Positions 1 to 6,614 of a stretch of DNA of 7,205 bases are shown here, piece by piece. Position numbers and translations under genes: made by a program. The stretch's first letter is position 1, and each line of letters opens with the position of its first letter. This stretch comes from Candidatus Pacearchaeota archaeon (GTDB lineage: Archaea > Nanoarchaeota > Nanoarchaeia > Pacearchaeales > GW2011-AR1): NCBI GenBank assembly GCA_002690445.1, contig NZER01000356.1, forward strand, positions 1 through 7,205. Reading direction: 5' to 3'. Below the pieces are notes generated by a model that worked only from the letters and a program-made list of their open reading frames with translations, ran no database searches and was not told the DNA's origin.

Positions 1-69
1 AAATTATTAAAAATACCTAATAATATAGAACATTTACTTGTTATGATTAGACAAGAACGGAATAGATAA
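1..69 (+). CDS. 3' end of an unidentified upstream gene (partial)
   Basis: Frame 1 is open from the first base and ends at a TAA at 67-69. It gives a 22-residue tail ending in MIRQERNR, with many Leu, Ile, Asn and Arg residues. The stop lies only four bases before the ATG of the giant structural gene, the tight spacing typical of a phage structural operon, and this favours a real gene end over chance. The fragment is too short to identify. By position it could be another tail or baseplate gene, but that is inference only. An open frame of 22 codons could also arise by chance. Confidence 0.5.
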   Translation, partial: KLLKIPNNIEHLLVMIRQERNR

Positions 70-73
70 TAAA

Positions 74-3000
74 ATGGCAGATCCAACTGTTGGGAGTACG
101 CTTGCGAAGAAAGGTGTGGAGTCGTCCACGTATACTTCAAATATTCAACCAGATATAATTAAGGGGTGGAACGATAGAAGGTTATCAAATAATGTAAATA
201 TAACCTCATTAGTTCCTTTTGTACAATTAATTGGTGTTTTTAATTCAACTGAATATGAAAAAATGTTTGGCGAAGGTACCCTTAATACAAGGCCCATTTA
301 TTTCACACCCTTGACTCGTACTGGCGATAATATTCTTGCAACTGAATACATAAAAGAACATAAAATTGGCGATCAACAACCCAAGCTTCCTGCAGATGAC
401 GCAACTCGATGGGACTGGATAAAAGAAAAATTAGTAGATAGATTTATTGACTTATTTATTTTTGAGGGTGGGGTTGAGACTGAAGACGAAGAAAAAAAAT
501 CTATACTTAATATGGTTCCTATAGAGGGCATTATGATGGCTGAATATAAGAGTCAAGGAGCAGCTGCAGAAGCAGATAAAGCCGGTGCGCTGGGATTTGA
601 TTCTACTGGTGGTATAGGAATTACTGATTTACAGGTTGATTATGGTAAAACTAATGCTTTGGGTAGTAGAAAGTTTAATATAAGAGTAACTGTTAATGAC
701 CCTAAAACTTTAGATGAACAACCTGAATATGCTAAATTAACTACAATGAATGGAGAATTTATTATTATATATGGGTGGTCCAACCCTCAAATAATAGAAG
801 GTTTTGATGCTACGCCGCCTCCAATAAAATTTCCAAGCACTGCTCATCCAGGTGAGAGAGATATGATGATAATTGGTCTTGATAATATGAATACAGGAGG
901 ATATTGGTCAGCAGTTAAAGTAAATGTAACTAGTTATGATTTTTCTTTTAATGAAATGGGTCAGTTAGAAATAAATGTAGGTTTTATGGATAAAACATCT
1001 ATGTTTATGAATTCCACGCGGATTGGTAGCATTGCTAGTACATTCAGAAAATTGATGAGCACTGGAGATTATGATCCAGCAACTACTTCAAATCTCGCGA
1101 CGGATGATTTTACTCAAATAAAGGTAACATTAGCGGATGGCACTATAATACCAATCGCACAGTTAATAGCTAATGAACAAAATGCAATGTCAGATGAAGC
1201 TGGTAGTAATCCTACTGGAGAATCGCCGCCAAATATTACCGATTTGGATAAACGACAAGCTCTACCTTTTTTGGAGCAATTGGAGGCTGCCGGTGGGGAC
1301 GGCGAAATAACATATATCGCTACTAGAGGCGAATATAATCAAATCTCTTATTGGGATCAAGTAAGAAGACGAGAAAGGCGGGGTTTTCCTTGGGGCGGCC
1401 CAGGAATAAGGTCTTATGAAAAAATTCAAGTTCGTCGGGTAGTACAGGGTGGCGATGAGGTGGTCTCCGATATCGAGGGGGATGAGGATGAGGACGCCGA
1501 CAACGAAGTAGGTGAGGGTCTGGCAGCTACGGAGGAAGTAACAGCTTATAGAGTTAAAGTTGTATATTATTATTTAGGTTGGGTACTTGAAGCAATGAGA
1601 TTAAGTTTAAATAGTCAAAATAGAAGTAGAGTAAGACAAGGTGATACATCTTTTAATCCTCAGTTTAAGTATTTAAAAAATGAAAGTAGTTCCCAATTAA
1701 AAACTGCTTTTCAAGAAAAATTAAGTCAAACAAATCGCGCAAATACGACAAATGAACAACTTCAAAGTGCTGTTATAAGATTAAAACAAAATTGTATGCC
1801 TCCGTTTAGAGCGAGGACCGGCTCCGGAGACGCATATAAGGAAGTAAAACAACGAGATGGTACTATACGAATGGTATCTTATCACCCTGGTTGGGCTCCG
1901 CCGGGCTTGGATCTGCCCGGCGCGCGAGGACAGCGGCCTCAAGATGTAACTCATAAAATTTGTGTAGGTAAAATTGTAACGGAAGGCATCGTGATCGACG
2001 AGAGCAGCGCGCTCGGATTGGGCATCTCGGCCGTTGCTCGCGAGCGTGGCCGAACAAAAGATATAATTGCAAATAAAATTTTTCCAGCTCCAGAAGGAGT
2101 AGATACGATTTTACCTATGCGCGGGCATCGAGTAGAGATTAATCCCCGCGCTCCGGCCTATAGCAAAATTTTAACTCCCAGGGAAAGGGAACATCCCACA
2201 TTTTGGGTTTTTAAACCTGACTGGTTTACACATAATGTAATAAAAACTGATACTCACGAGGGCACAGCAGCGGTATACGAAGCGGCCACCGACGCAGTTA
2301 TTCGGACCGATGAAGATGGCACCGTCGAAGTAATAGTGCCAGCTCGCGGTCGCACGCTAGTAACACCAGCAATACCACCTTCTGATCCAGAGGTGCAAAT
2401 TAAATTGCCTGGTGCGGAGTTCAGAAGACTTGAAGGAGCTGATCGTAGAAAAATAGACGTTATACCAGCTGGCGGATCTCCTGAAGGATATGATCCTTTA
2501 AATCCTACGGCTTATAAGGCAGCAGACCGCGGCGGACGATTTTTTTATGAAGTAGTGATGAGCGGGCCAATTGGGCCGATCGGCTTCGGCAGCTTCCGAG
2601 AAGTAACCTTTATTATGGAAGTAGATGAATTTAGAAAATCATCTAGCGAAATATGGCAATTAACTCAAAGAAAATGGCATGGTATGTATGTAGTATATTT
2701 AGGAAATTACTTTCAGCAACTTATGAAAGCTAGACTTGCTGAGTTAAAAAGCGAAGGAAGAACAGTAGAAGACATTTATAATGAACCAATTGATTTAGAT
2801 TTCTTAACAAGCAAAGTTTTTGATAATCACGTTGTCCAAGAGAACCGCTACAGTAACCGATGGAGACCGAACACATGGGCCCAGGTCGAAACGGATTTTC
2901 CTGTTGATGAAGAATTATCAGATTCTATTGCAAAAGCTGAACGCGAAAAACTCCGTCATGAAGAAGCTTTATCCGATGAAAGAATAGCACAAGGGGTTGT

Positions 3001-6000
3001 TTCAGAAGAAATTGCAAATATACAAGAGGGTAATAATGATCTTAAAAAACAAATAGAAGCAATTTCGGGCGGTTCATATGAAACAGGCTTGAATGCGACG
3101 GGTGATGAAATATTTACTAATTTTAAGAATTGGAACCGGATTGTGCAAGGTAAATTTAGGTTTAGCCCAAGTGGAAAAATATATAAAGAAGTTTCAGAAT
3201 ACGAGCCGGAATTTGGTTTCCCTCAAGTTAAATTAGAATGGATAATATGGAAAAATTTAGGAATACCTACTGATAATTTTTCTTATAGTGAGTTTGACCC
3301 GCCTGATGGATTGCGGCTGCAATCTCAGTGGAAAAATAGTCACCAGGCGGATGTAGAAGATTTACAAGCAGCGGTAGAAGATGAACAAAAAAATATTAAT
3401 GAAAAATTATCTCTAATAACTCAAAAAGAGAGACTCTTAAAGAATAAAAATGATAGGTATTTAGATATATTGCAAAATATTAGTGCTCTAGAGGACTCGA
3501 TAGATAATTTAATTAAGCGCTTGGGTCGATATAGCGATCTTATAAGTGAAGATAAAGATGGGGCAAAAGAATTATCTCCTTACGATGATACGTCTGACAT
3601 TGATGATGTTTTAGAAATTGATATGGGCCGCGCTCAACCAATGCGTCTTACTACTAAAGTAGCACAACAATGGTATAGAAGATTTTCTACATCTGTGGCA
3701 GGTCATGAATTTCAAGGGTATAATTGGATGAAGGGTGTTACAGATATCAGTAATTATGGGCCGCGGCCGTTCGGTCTTGAATATTATCGGCCATCGAAGT
3801 TTAAAAGTTTTCAATATGATTTGGGGCGACGAGGTAATGCTATTAAAGGTAATCCTAGAGTAATTTTAGATCTAGGATTACTTCCAAAAGGCCCCCGTAG
3901 TAGAATGCCCCCGAACGACAGCTTCCGCGGCTTCCCTCGACCTGCAGAGGGGGAGTCAGGATTGCTCCCTTGCTATTTGGGTGAAGCCGCTGCTGACGAG
4001 GGCACAGCAGCGGTATACGAACCGGCCACCGACGCAGTTATTCGGACCGATGAAGATGGCACCGTCGAAGTAATAGTGCCAGCTCGCGGTCGCACGCTAG
4101 TAACACCAGCAATACCACCTAATATGGCCTCGTGGCGGGTGTTTGGGAATGGCGGAGTGCCATTTGAAGATGGCCGCAATAAATATGGTTTTCGGCCTGG
4201 AATAATAGAAATTAACGAAACAGGAAATAATATAGGGGGTGATCATGTAGCAGATTATAATGGATTTTTAGATTTGTTTGGGCTAACACCACCTGCAAAC
4301 TTCCTTTATATTACGCCGGGCGCAGACGCCACGTGGCTGGCGGCGCGCTGGCCCATCCCGGGCACTGCTCCCGACGATGCGCTTGTCTTGGCCGAAGCGG
4401 GCTTTGAACAGGCCGACATTCGAATGGGCATCAGTTTTACTGGCTTCGACGACCCGTATTATATGGTAGATGATGAGAACAATGTTATTATGCCAGGCAT
4501 TCCCGAAACTGATTTTGAGGGTTGGTTTGTACAAACGGGATGGTATTTAGGGTATGGTGGCCGGCCTGTGTATCTTTATCCTAGTCAATCTAATGCAGTA
4601 CAAATTGACCCTAAAACAGGTAGAATACTTAATATGGGAAACAACAATGCTGGTAATTCTGACCGGTCCATCGGAAATAGAATGCAGGCCACAGAGGAAA
4701 GAAATAATTGGAAATCTTATGGAACGCATTATAGAATAGGTCAAGATCAGCATAATCTTAATTTAACATTAGATGAAAAAAGAGCATTAGTTTTTCCTAC
4801 TGGCACGCGAACCTGGTTCAAATTGACTGACATTAAAACTCAGGACTACGGGGGATCACGCGGCTCTACGAGGCATCGATTTCGGCCGATGGGTAAAGAT
4901 GTACCCGGGCTAGGCGCGGCACCGGCCGGCCAACCTGCAATCGCAGGCCCAATGGAGATAGATTATAATTTAACCGGCAAGCTAGTAAAGAGGGGAGGCC
5001 GATCAGTCCGCGAAGGCTCGTGGAATGGTGGGTTTTATAATACCGAAGATCCAGAAGGAGTATCTTCTCGTTATTCTAAAGGCAAGCCTGTTGGAAGTTA
5101 CTTTGGCCCTACCAAAATGCGAACATCGTCTTATACAAATCCAGCTTGGCCTTATGGCACTGGTTATTATAAGGATACCGGCCTGGAGTACGGCTCGCGG
5201 CAGGGCCCACGACGAAATGATAATGTTGATTATCTTTTTATCGGTGATCTTCTTGAGCGGCTTCCTAATAAAGGTTTTTTTACAACAGTAAATAATGATA
5301 ATTATAGTGCTTCTACTATAGGTGCGGATGGCAATATAATGGATGGAAAGGAGCTTAATATTGGTTTTGTAAAATTTATTATTGAAAATATATACGCCCC
5401 TCTTCCTAAAAATAGAAGAGTAGCTACTAGAGGTGATGGCGATGGCATCCCAAAAGGCCAAGTTAAGCTTGTTAAGGGCGGCATGAAGAACAAGTGGCGA
5501 CTTAATGATACTACGTATGGGCATTTATTTAGGCCAGAAGAGGATGAAGACGAAAAAACAGGGGGTAGGGATATATCATTTACTGATTTTGGTTTAAAAA
5601 ATATAGAGAGCGTTGCTGATATACCTATAAGAAGAGATATAGTTGATAATTTAATGAATAAAAATAATGTAAATATGTCACTAGCTCAATTTATTCAAGA
5701 AATAATGCGTCCTGGTGCTATCGGAATAAATACGGGAAATATAAATGTAGGTATAAGACAAAAGGCATCTGGAATTTTTGAAGTTTTTCAAGCTACAAAA
5801 AATTGGCATGAAAAAGCTATTGAAGTAGATGAGGATCATCGTAGATCACTTTTTATGCACAAATATCCTGAACAGCATTTTTTGATGGATTATAGGCAAG
5901 GGGATTCATTAATAGAAAATATAGATATGAGTTCTAAATTTGATCCTGCAATAGCATTAACTTTTGAAAGAGGAGCTGCTTCCTTTGCTAGAAATCCTAC

Positions 6001-6541
6001 CGCTATAATTAAATTTTTGGCTTATGGTTCAGTAGCCGAAGATCTTAAGGAATTTTTGGATGAAGAGGATAAAGTTAATAATACTGAATTGTATGGTAAT
6101 GTTTTTAGTTCAATAGCTAAAGGTACATCAGGCGTAGGTGGTGAAATTGTAGTAGCAAGAAATGCATTTTTTGATGCTCCGAATAATGATCAAGAAAAAA
6201 TAGTTGCAACTAGTGTAATAGCTAAATTTTTAATGCAGAAACCTGAACGGATGAATAAATTAAACGCTTTTCTTCAATCAGAAGGAGAAAATTTTGCTAC
6301 TCAGTTACTTTCTCATTATATGCGGCGCTGCACTTTAACTATACATGGCACTACTAATTTAACTCCTTTTAACAGTATAAACGTTTCTGGTGTGTTACCT
6401 AAATTAGAAGGACTTTATTTAATTACTTCAATTAGAGAATCAGTTAATCCACAAAATTTTCAGACTATTATTGAAGCTATTTTAATGCGACCTAAGAAGA
6501 TAGAAAGTATAGAAGGCCACGACTATGGTGAATCCGATTAG
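74..6541 (+). CDS. giant (2155 aa) baseplate/tail-hub-like virion structural protein
   Basis: This is one uninterrupted frame covering 90% of the window. The ATG at 74 is four bases after the upstream stop; the only upstream purine-rich sequence is weak (ACGGAAT, 57-63), so the start rests on spacing and the absence of an earlier in-frame start. Residues about 175-320 follow a pattern seen in phage tail-hub proteins: a GI-x-DLQVDYG strand, a VTVNDP-x-L segment, FIIIYGW, then VTSYDFSFNEMGQLEINVGF. The last 80 residues (TLTIHGTTNLTPFNSINVSG, then LEGLYLITSIRESVNPQNFQT) resemble the C-terminal strand pattern of hub/late-control-D-like proteins. Two heptad-rich, highly charged segments at about residues 944-996 and 1089-1154 look like coiled coils, possibly one antiparallel hairpin. 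An acidic tract lies at about 466-490. No signal peptide or membrane segment is evident. It probably sits in the tail baseplate. The central part (about residues 375-1815) is a mosaic of AT-rich sequence and short GC-rich in-frame islands, including a duplicated 41-residue unit. At 2155 residues it is far longer than classical T4 hub proteins; very long structural proteins do occur in marine T4-like phages. A tail-fibre or other adhesin role is the main alternative. Confidence 0.7.
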   Translation: MADPTVGSTLAKKGVESSTYTSNIQPDIIKGWNDRRLSNNVNITSLVPFVQLIGVFNSTEYEKMFGEGTLNTRPIYFTPLTRTGDNILATEYIKEHKIGDQQPKLPADDATRWDWIKEKLVDRFIDLFIFEGGVETEDEEKKSILNMVPIEGIMMAEYKSQGAAAEADKAGALGFDSTGGIGITDLQVDYGKTNALGSRKFNIRVTVNDPKTLDEQPEYAKLTTMNGEFIIIYGWSNPQIIEGFDATPPPIKFPSTAHPGERDMMIIGLDNMNTGGYWSAVKVNVTSYDFSFNEMGQLEINVGFMDKTSMFMNSTRIGSIASTFRKLMSTGDYDPATTSNLATDDFTQIKVTLADGTIIPIAQLIANEQNAMSDEAGSNPTGESPPNITDLDKRQALPFLEQLEAAGGDGEITYIATRGEYNQISYWDQVRRRERRGFPWGGPGIRSYEKIQVRRVVQGGDEVVSDIEGDEDEDADNEVGEGLAATEEVTAYRVKVVYYYLGWVLEAMRLSLNSQNRSRVRQGDTSFNPQFKYLKNESSSQLKTAFQEKLSQTNRANTTNEQLQSAVIRLKQNCMPPFRARTGSGDAYKEVKQRDGTIRMVSYHPGWAPPGLDLPGARGQRPQDVTHKICVGKIVTEGIVIDESSALGLGISAVARERGRTKDIIANKIFPAPEGVDTILPMRGHRVEINPRAPAYSKILTPREREHPTFWVFKPDWFTHNVIKTDTHEGTAAVYEAATDAVIRTDEDGTVEVIVPARGRTLVTPAIPPSDPEVQIKLPGAEFRRLEGADRRKIDVIPAGGSPEGYDPLNPTAYKAADRGGRFFYEVVMSGPIGPIGFGSFREVTFIMEVDEFRKSSSEIWQLTQRKWHGMYVVYLGNYFQQLMKARLAELKSEGRTVEDIYNEPIDLDFLTSKVFDNHVVQENRYSNRWRPNTWAQVETDFPVDEELSDSIAKAEREKLRHEEALSDERIAQGVVSEEIANIQEGNNDLKKQIEAISGGSYETGLNATGDEIFTNFKNWNRIVQGKFRFSPSGKIYKEVSEYEPEFGFPQVKLEWIIWKNLGIPTDNFSYSEFDPPDGLRLQSQWKNSHQADVEDLQAAVEDEQKNINEKLSLITQKERLLKNKNDRYLDILQNISALEDSIDNLIKRLGRYSDLISEDKDGAKELSPYDDTSDIDDVLEIDMGRAQPMRLTTKVAQQWYRRFSTSVAGHEFQGYNWMKGVTDISNYGPRPFGLEYYRPSKFKSFQYDLGRRGNAIKGNPRVILDLGLLPKGPRSRMPPNDSFRGFPRPAEGESGLLPCYLGEAAADEGTAAVYEPATDAVIRTDEDGTVEVIVPARGRTLVTPAIPPNMASWRVFGNGGVPFEDGRNKYGFRPGIIEINETGNNIGGDHVADYNGFLDLFGLTPPANFLYITPGADATWLAARWPIPGTAPDDALVLAEAGFEQADIRMGISFTGFDDPYYMVDDENNVIMPGIPETDFEGWFVQTGWYLGYGGRPVYLYPSQSNAVQIDPKTGRILNMGNNNAGNSDRSIGNRMQATEERNNWKSYGTHYRIGQDQHNLNLTLDEKRALVFPTGTRTWFKLTDIKTQDYGGSRGSTRHRFRPMGKDVPGLGAAPAGQPAIAGPMEIDYNLTGKLVKRGGRSVREGSWNGGFYNTEDPEGVSSRYSKGKPVGSYFGPTKMRTSSYTNPAWPYGTGYYKDTGLEYGSRQGPRRNDNVDYLFIGDLLERLPNKGFFTTVNNDNYSASTIGADGNIMDGKELNIGFVKFIIENIYAPLPKNRRVATRGDGDGIPKGQVKLVKGGMKNKWRLNDTTYGHLFRPEEDEDEKTGGRDISFTDFGLKNIESVADIPIRRDIVDNLMNKNNVNMSLAQFIQEIMRPGAIGINTGNINVGIRQKASGIFEVFQATKNWHEKAIEVDEDHRRSLFMHKYPEQHFLMDYRQGDSLIENIDMSSKFDPAIALTFERGAASFARNPTAIIKFLAYGSVAEDLKEFLDEEDKVNNTELYGNVFSSIAKGTSGVGGEIVVARNAFFDAPNNDQEKIVATSVIAKFLMQKPERMNKLNAFLQSEGENFATQLLSHYMRRCTLTIHGTTNLTPFNSINVSGVLPKLEGLYLITSIRESVNPQNFQTIIEAILMRPKKIESIEGHDYGESD
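1899..1922. repeat. GC-rich inverted repeat (8-bp arms, 8-nt loop)
   Basis: CGCCGGGC at 1899-1906 and GCCCGGCG at 1915-1922 are perfect reverse complements around the spacer TTGGATCT. The repeat lies inside the giant coding sequence in a GC-rich island and could form a stable hairpin in DNA or mRNA. Confidence 0.85.
2027..2053. repeat. 27-bp near-perfect palindrome
   Basis: The outer arms TCGGCC (2027-2032) and GGCCGA (2048-2053) flank a perfect 10-bp palindrome, GCTCGCGAGC (2036-2045). Only GTT on the left and GT on the right interrupt the symmetry. It lies at the 3' end of a 65% GC island within the giant gene. Confidence 0.85.
2119..2151. repeat. GC-rich inverted repeat (7-bp arms, 19-nt spacer)
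   Basis: GCGCGGG at 2119-2125 and CCCGCGC at 2145-2151 are reverse complements bounding an AT-richer 19-base centre. It is the third inverted repeat within about 250 bases of the giant gene. Confidence 0.75.
2256..2380 (+). repeat. 125-bp in-frame direct repeat, copy 1
   Basis: This copy matches 3996-4120 at 124 of 125 bases. The only difference is G2282 versus C4022, giving Ala versus Pro. It encodes about residues 729-769 (EGTAAVYEAATDAV, IRTDEDGTVEVIVPARGRT, then a TPAIPP end), which reads as beta-strands around a DEDG turn followed by a proline-rich linker. GC is 72 of 125 (58%) in a gene whose flanks are near 30% or lower. It also contains a 5-bp stem, GGCAC at 2318-2322 and GTGCC at 2336-2340. 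Confidence 0.97.
3759..3768. repeat. 10-bp perfect palindrome GGCCGCGGCC
   Basis: This self-complementary GC-only 10-mer is embedded in AT-rich sequence. It encodes part of a YGPRPFG segment (residues 1228-1234) of the giant protein. Confidence 0.8.
3849..3881. repeat. inverted repeat with 11-bp perfect arms
   Basis: GTAATCCTAGA at 3849-3859 and TCTAGGATTAC at 3871-3881 are perfect reverse complements around an 11-base spacer. Unlike the other palindromes here it is AT-balanced. It sits immediately before the GC-rich island that leads into repeat copy 2. It lies inside coding sequence (about residues 1259-1270), so a transcription terminator is unlikely. Confidence 0.9.
3996..4120 (+). repeat. 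125-bp in-frame direct repeat, copy 2
   Basis: This is the second copy of the unit at 2256-2380, offset by exactly 1740 bases, and it encodes about residues 1309-1349 in the same reading frame. Identity stops abruptly on both sides: ACGAG is preceded by G here and C in copy 1, and CCACCT is followed by AATATGG here and TCTGATC in copy 1. It lies at the 3' end of a longer GC-rich island that begins near 3890. Confidence 0.97.
4328..4337. repeat. 10-bp perfect palindrome GCCACGTGGC
   Basis: This self-complementary 10-mer lies in the most GC-dense island of the giant gene (46 of 60 bases G or C at 4321-4380). Confidence 0.8.
4934..4947. repeat. small hairpin (5-bp stem, 4-nt loop) in a GC island
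   Basis: CCTGC (4934-4938) and GCAGG (4943-4947) enclose the loop AATC, just after the palindromic string CCGGCCGG (4922-4929). On its own it is short enough to be chance; it is listed because similar structures recur in the other islands. Confidence 0.5.
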
Positions 6542-6614
6542 AACTAAAATATTTAATATAAAAAAACAAAATTTTTTATTAAAATTAAAATGTTACTTTA
6601 TTTAAAGGAGGATT
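6542..6614 (+). other. AT-rich intergenic spacer, possible promoter region
   Basis: This 73-base gap consists almost wholly of A and T. It holds an AT-only inverted repeat (ATAAAAAA at 6558-6565 and TTTTTTAT at 6572-6579, spacer ACAAAA) too weak in base pairing to call a terminator. No exact T4-type late promoter TATAAATA is present; the nearest string is AATATAAAA around 6556-6564. The composition would suit a promoter, but none can be assigned from sequence alone. Confidence 0.35.
6604..6611 (+). promoter_or_regulatory. strong Shine-Dalgarno sequence of the late sigma gene
   Basis: AAAGGAGG is a near-perfect match to the anti-Shine-Dalgarno sequence. It ends three bases before the ATG at 6615, slightly closer than the usual optimum, and it decides that start. 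It contrasts with the giant upstream gene, which has no comparable site. Confidence 0.8.

Larger units (their letters stand above)
1200..5500 (+). other. mosaic zone of GC-rich in-frame islands within the giant gene
   Basis: Short GC-rich blocks alternate with AT-rich sequence inside one open frame. Base counts by hand: 39/60 at 1981-2040, 72/125 at 2256-2380, 39/60 at 3901-3960, 46/60 at 4321-4380 and 38/60 at 4861-4920. The ends of the same gene give 18/60 (661-720) and 15/60 (6421-6480). Other GC-rich stretches are visible near 1440-1535, 1890-1940, 2110-2160, 2520-2605, 2845-2895 and 5170-5215. Island edges are approximate. The islands favour Gly, Ala, Pro, Arg and Asp, and use CGN arginine codons where the AT-rich parts use mostly AGA. 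Confidence 0.8.

Noticed and set aside
492..499. A8 run, with T7 runs near 2540 and 5275, as programmed frameshift sites
   Set aside because: The main frame continues for the full expected length, and no alternative frame after these runs extends meaningfully. Ordinary homopolymers in an AT-rich genome are enough explanation.
2244..2386. CTGAT on both sides of repeat copy 1 as a possible target-site duplication
   Set aside because: The two CTGAT strings sit at different distances from the repeat edges, and copy 2 has no matching flanking duplication. A 5-mer match in such short flanks is easily chance.
2256..4120. CRISPR-like or tandem repeat array
   Set aside because: There are only two copies of a long unit with a 1.6-kb coding stretch between them, so there is no regular spacer structure.
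5003..5524. 173-codon open frame on the minus strand
   Set aside because: It lies wholly inside the giant + strand gene, gives an Ile/Arg/Ser-rich low-quality protein with no recognisable motif, and has no independent start signals. It is a shadow frame favoured by the codon composition of the sense strand.
74..6541. Intein or intron interrupting the giant gene
   Set aside because: There is no Cys/Ser splice start paired with a His-Asn end, no homing endonuclease motif, and the frame is continuous. The GC islands are also far too short for inteins.
6558..6579. AT-only inverted repeat in the intergenic gap as a rho-independent terminator
   Set aside because: The stem has no G-C pairs, so it would be too weak. 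Runs of A followed by T are expected in a spacer this AT-rich.
6525..6605. 26-codon + strand frame (MVNPIRTKIFN...) overlapping the end of the giant gene
   Set aside because: It has no Shine-Dalgarno sequence, is mostly encoded by A/T runs, and ends just before the late-sigma ribosome site. Translational coupling is conceivable, but there is no positive evidence for a gene.
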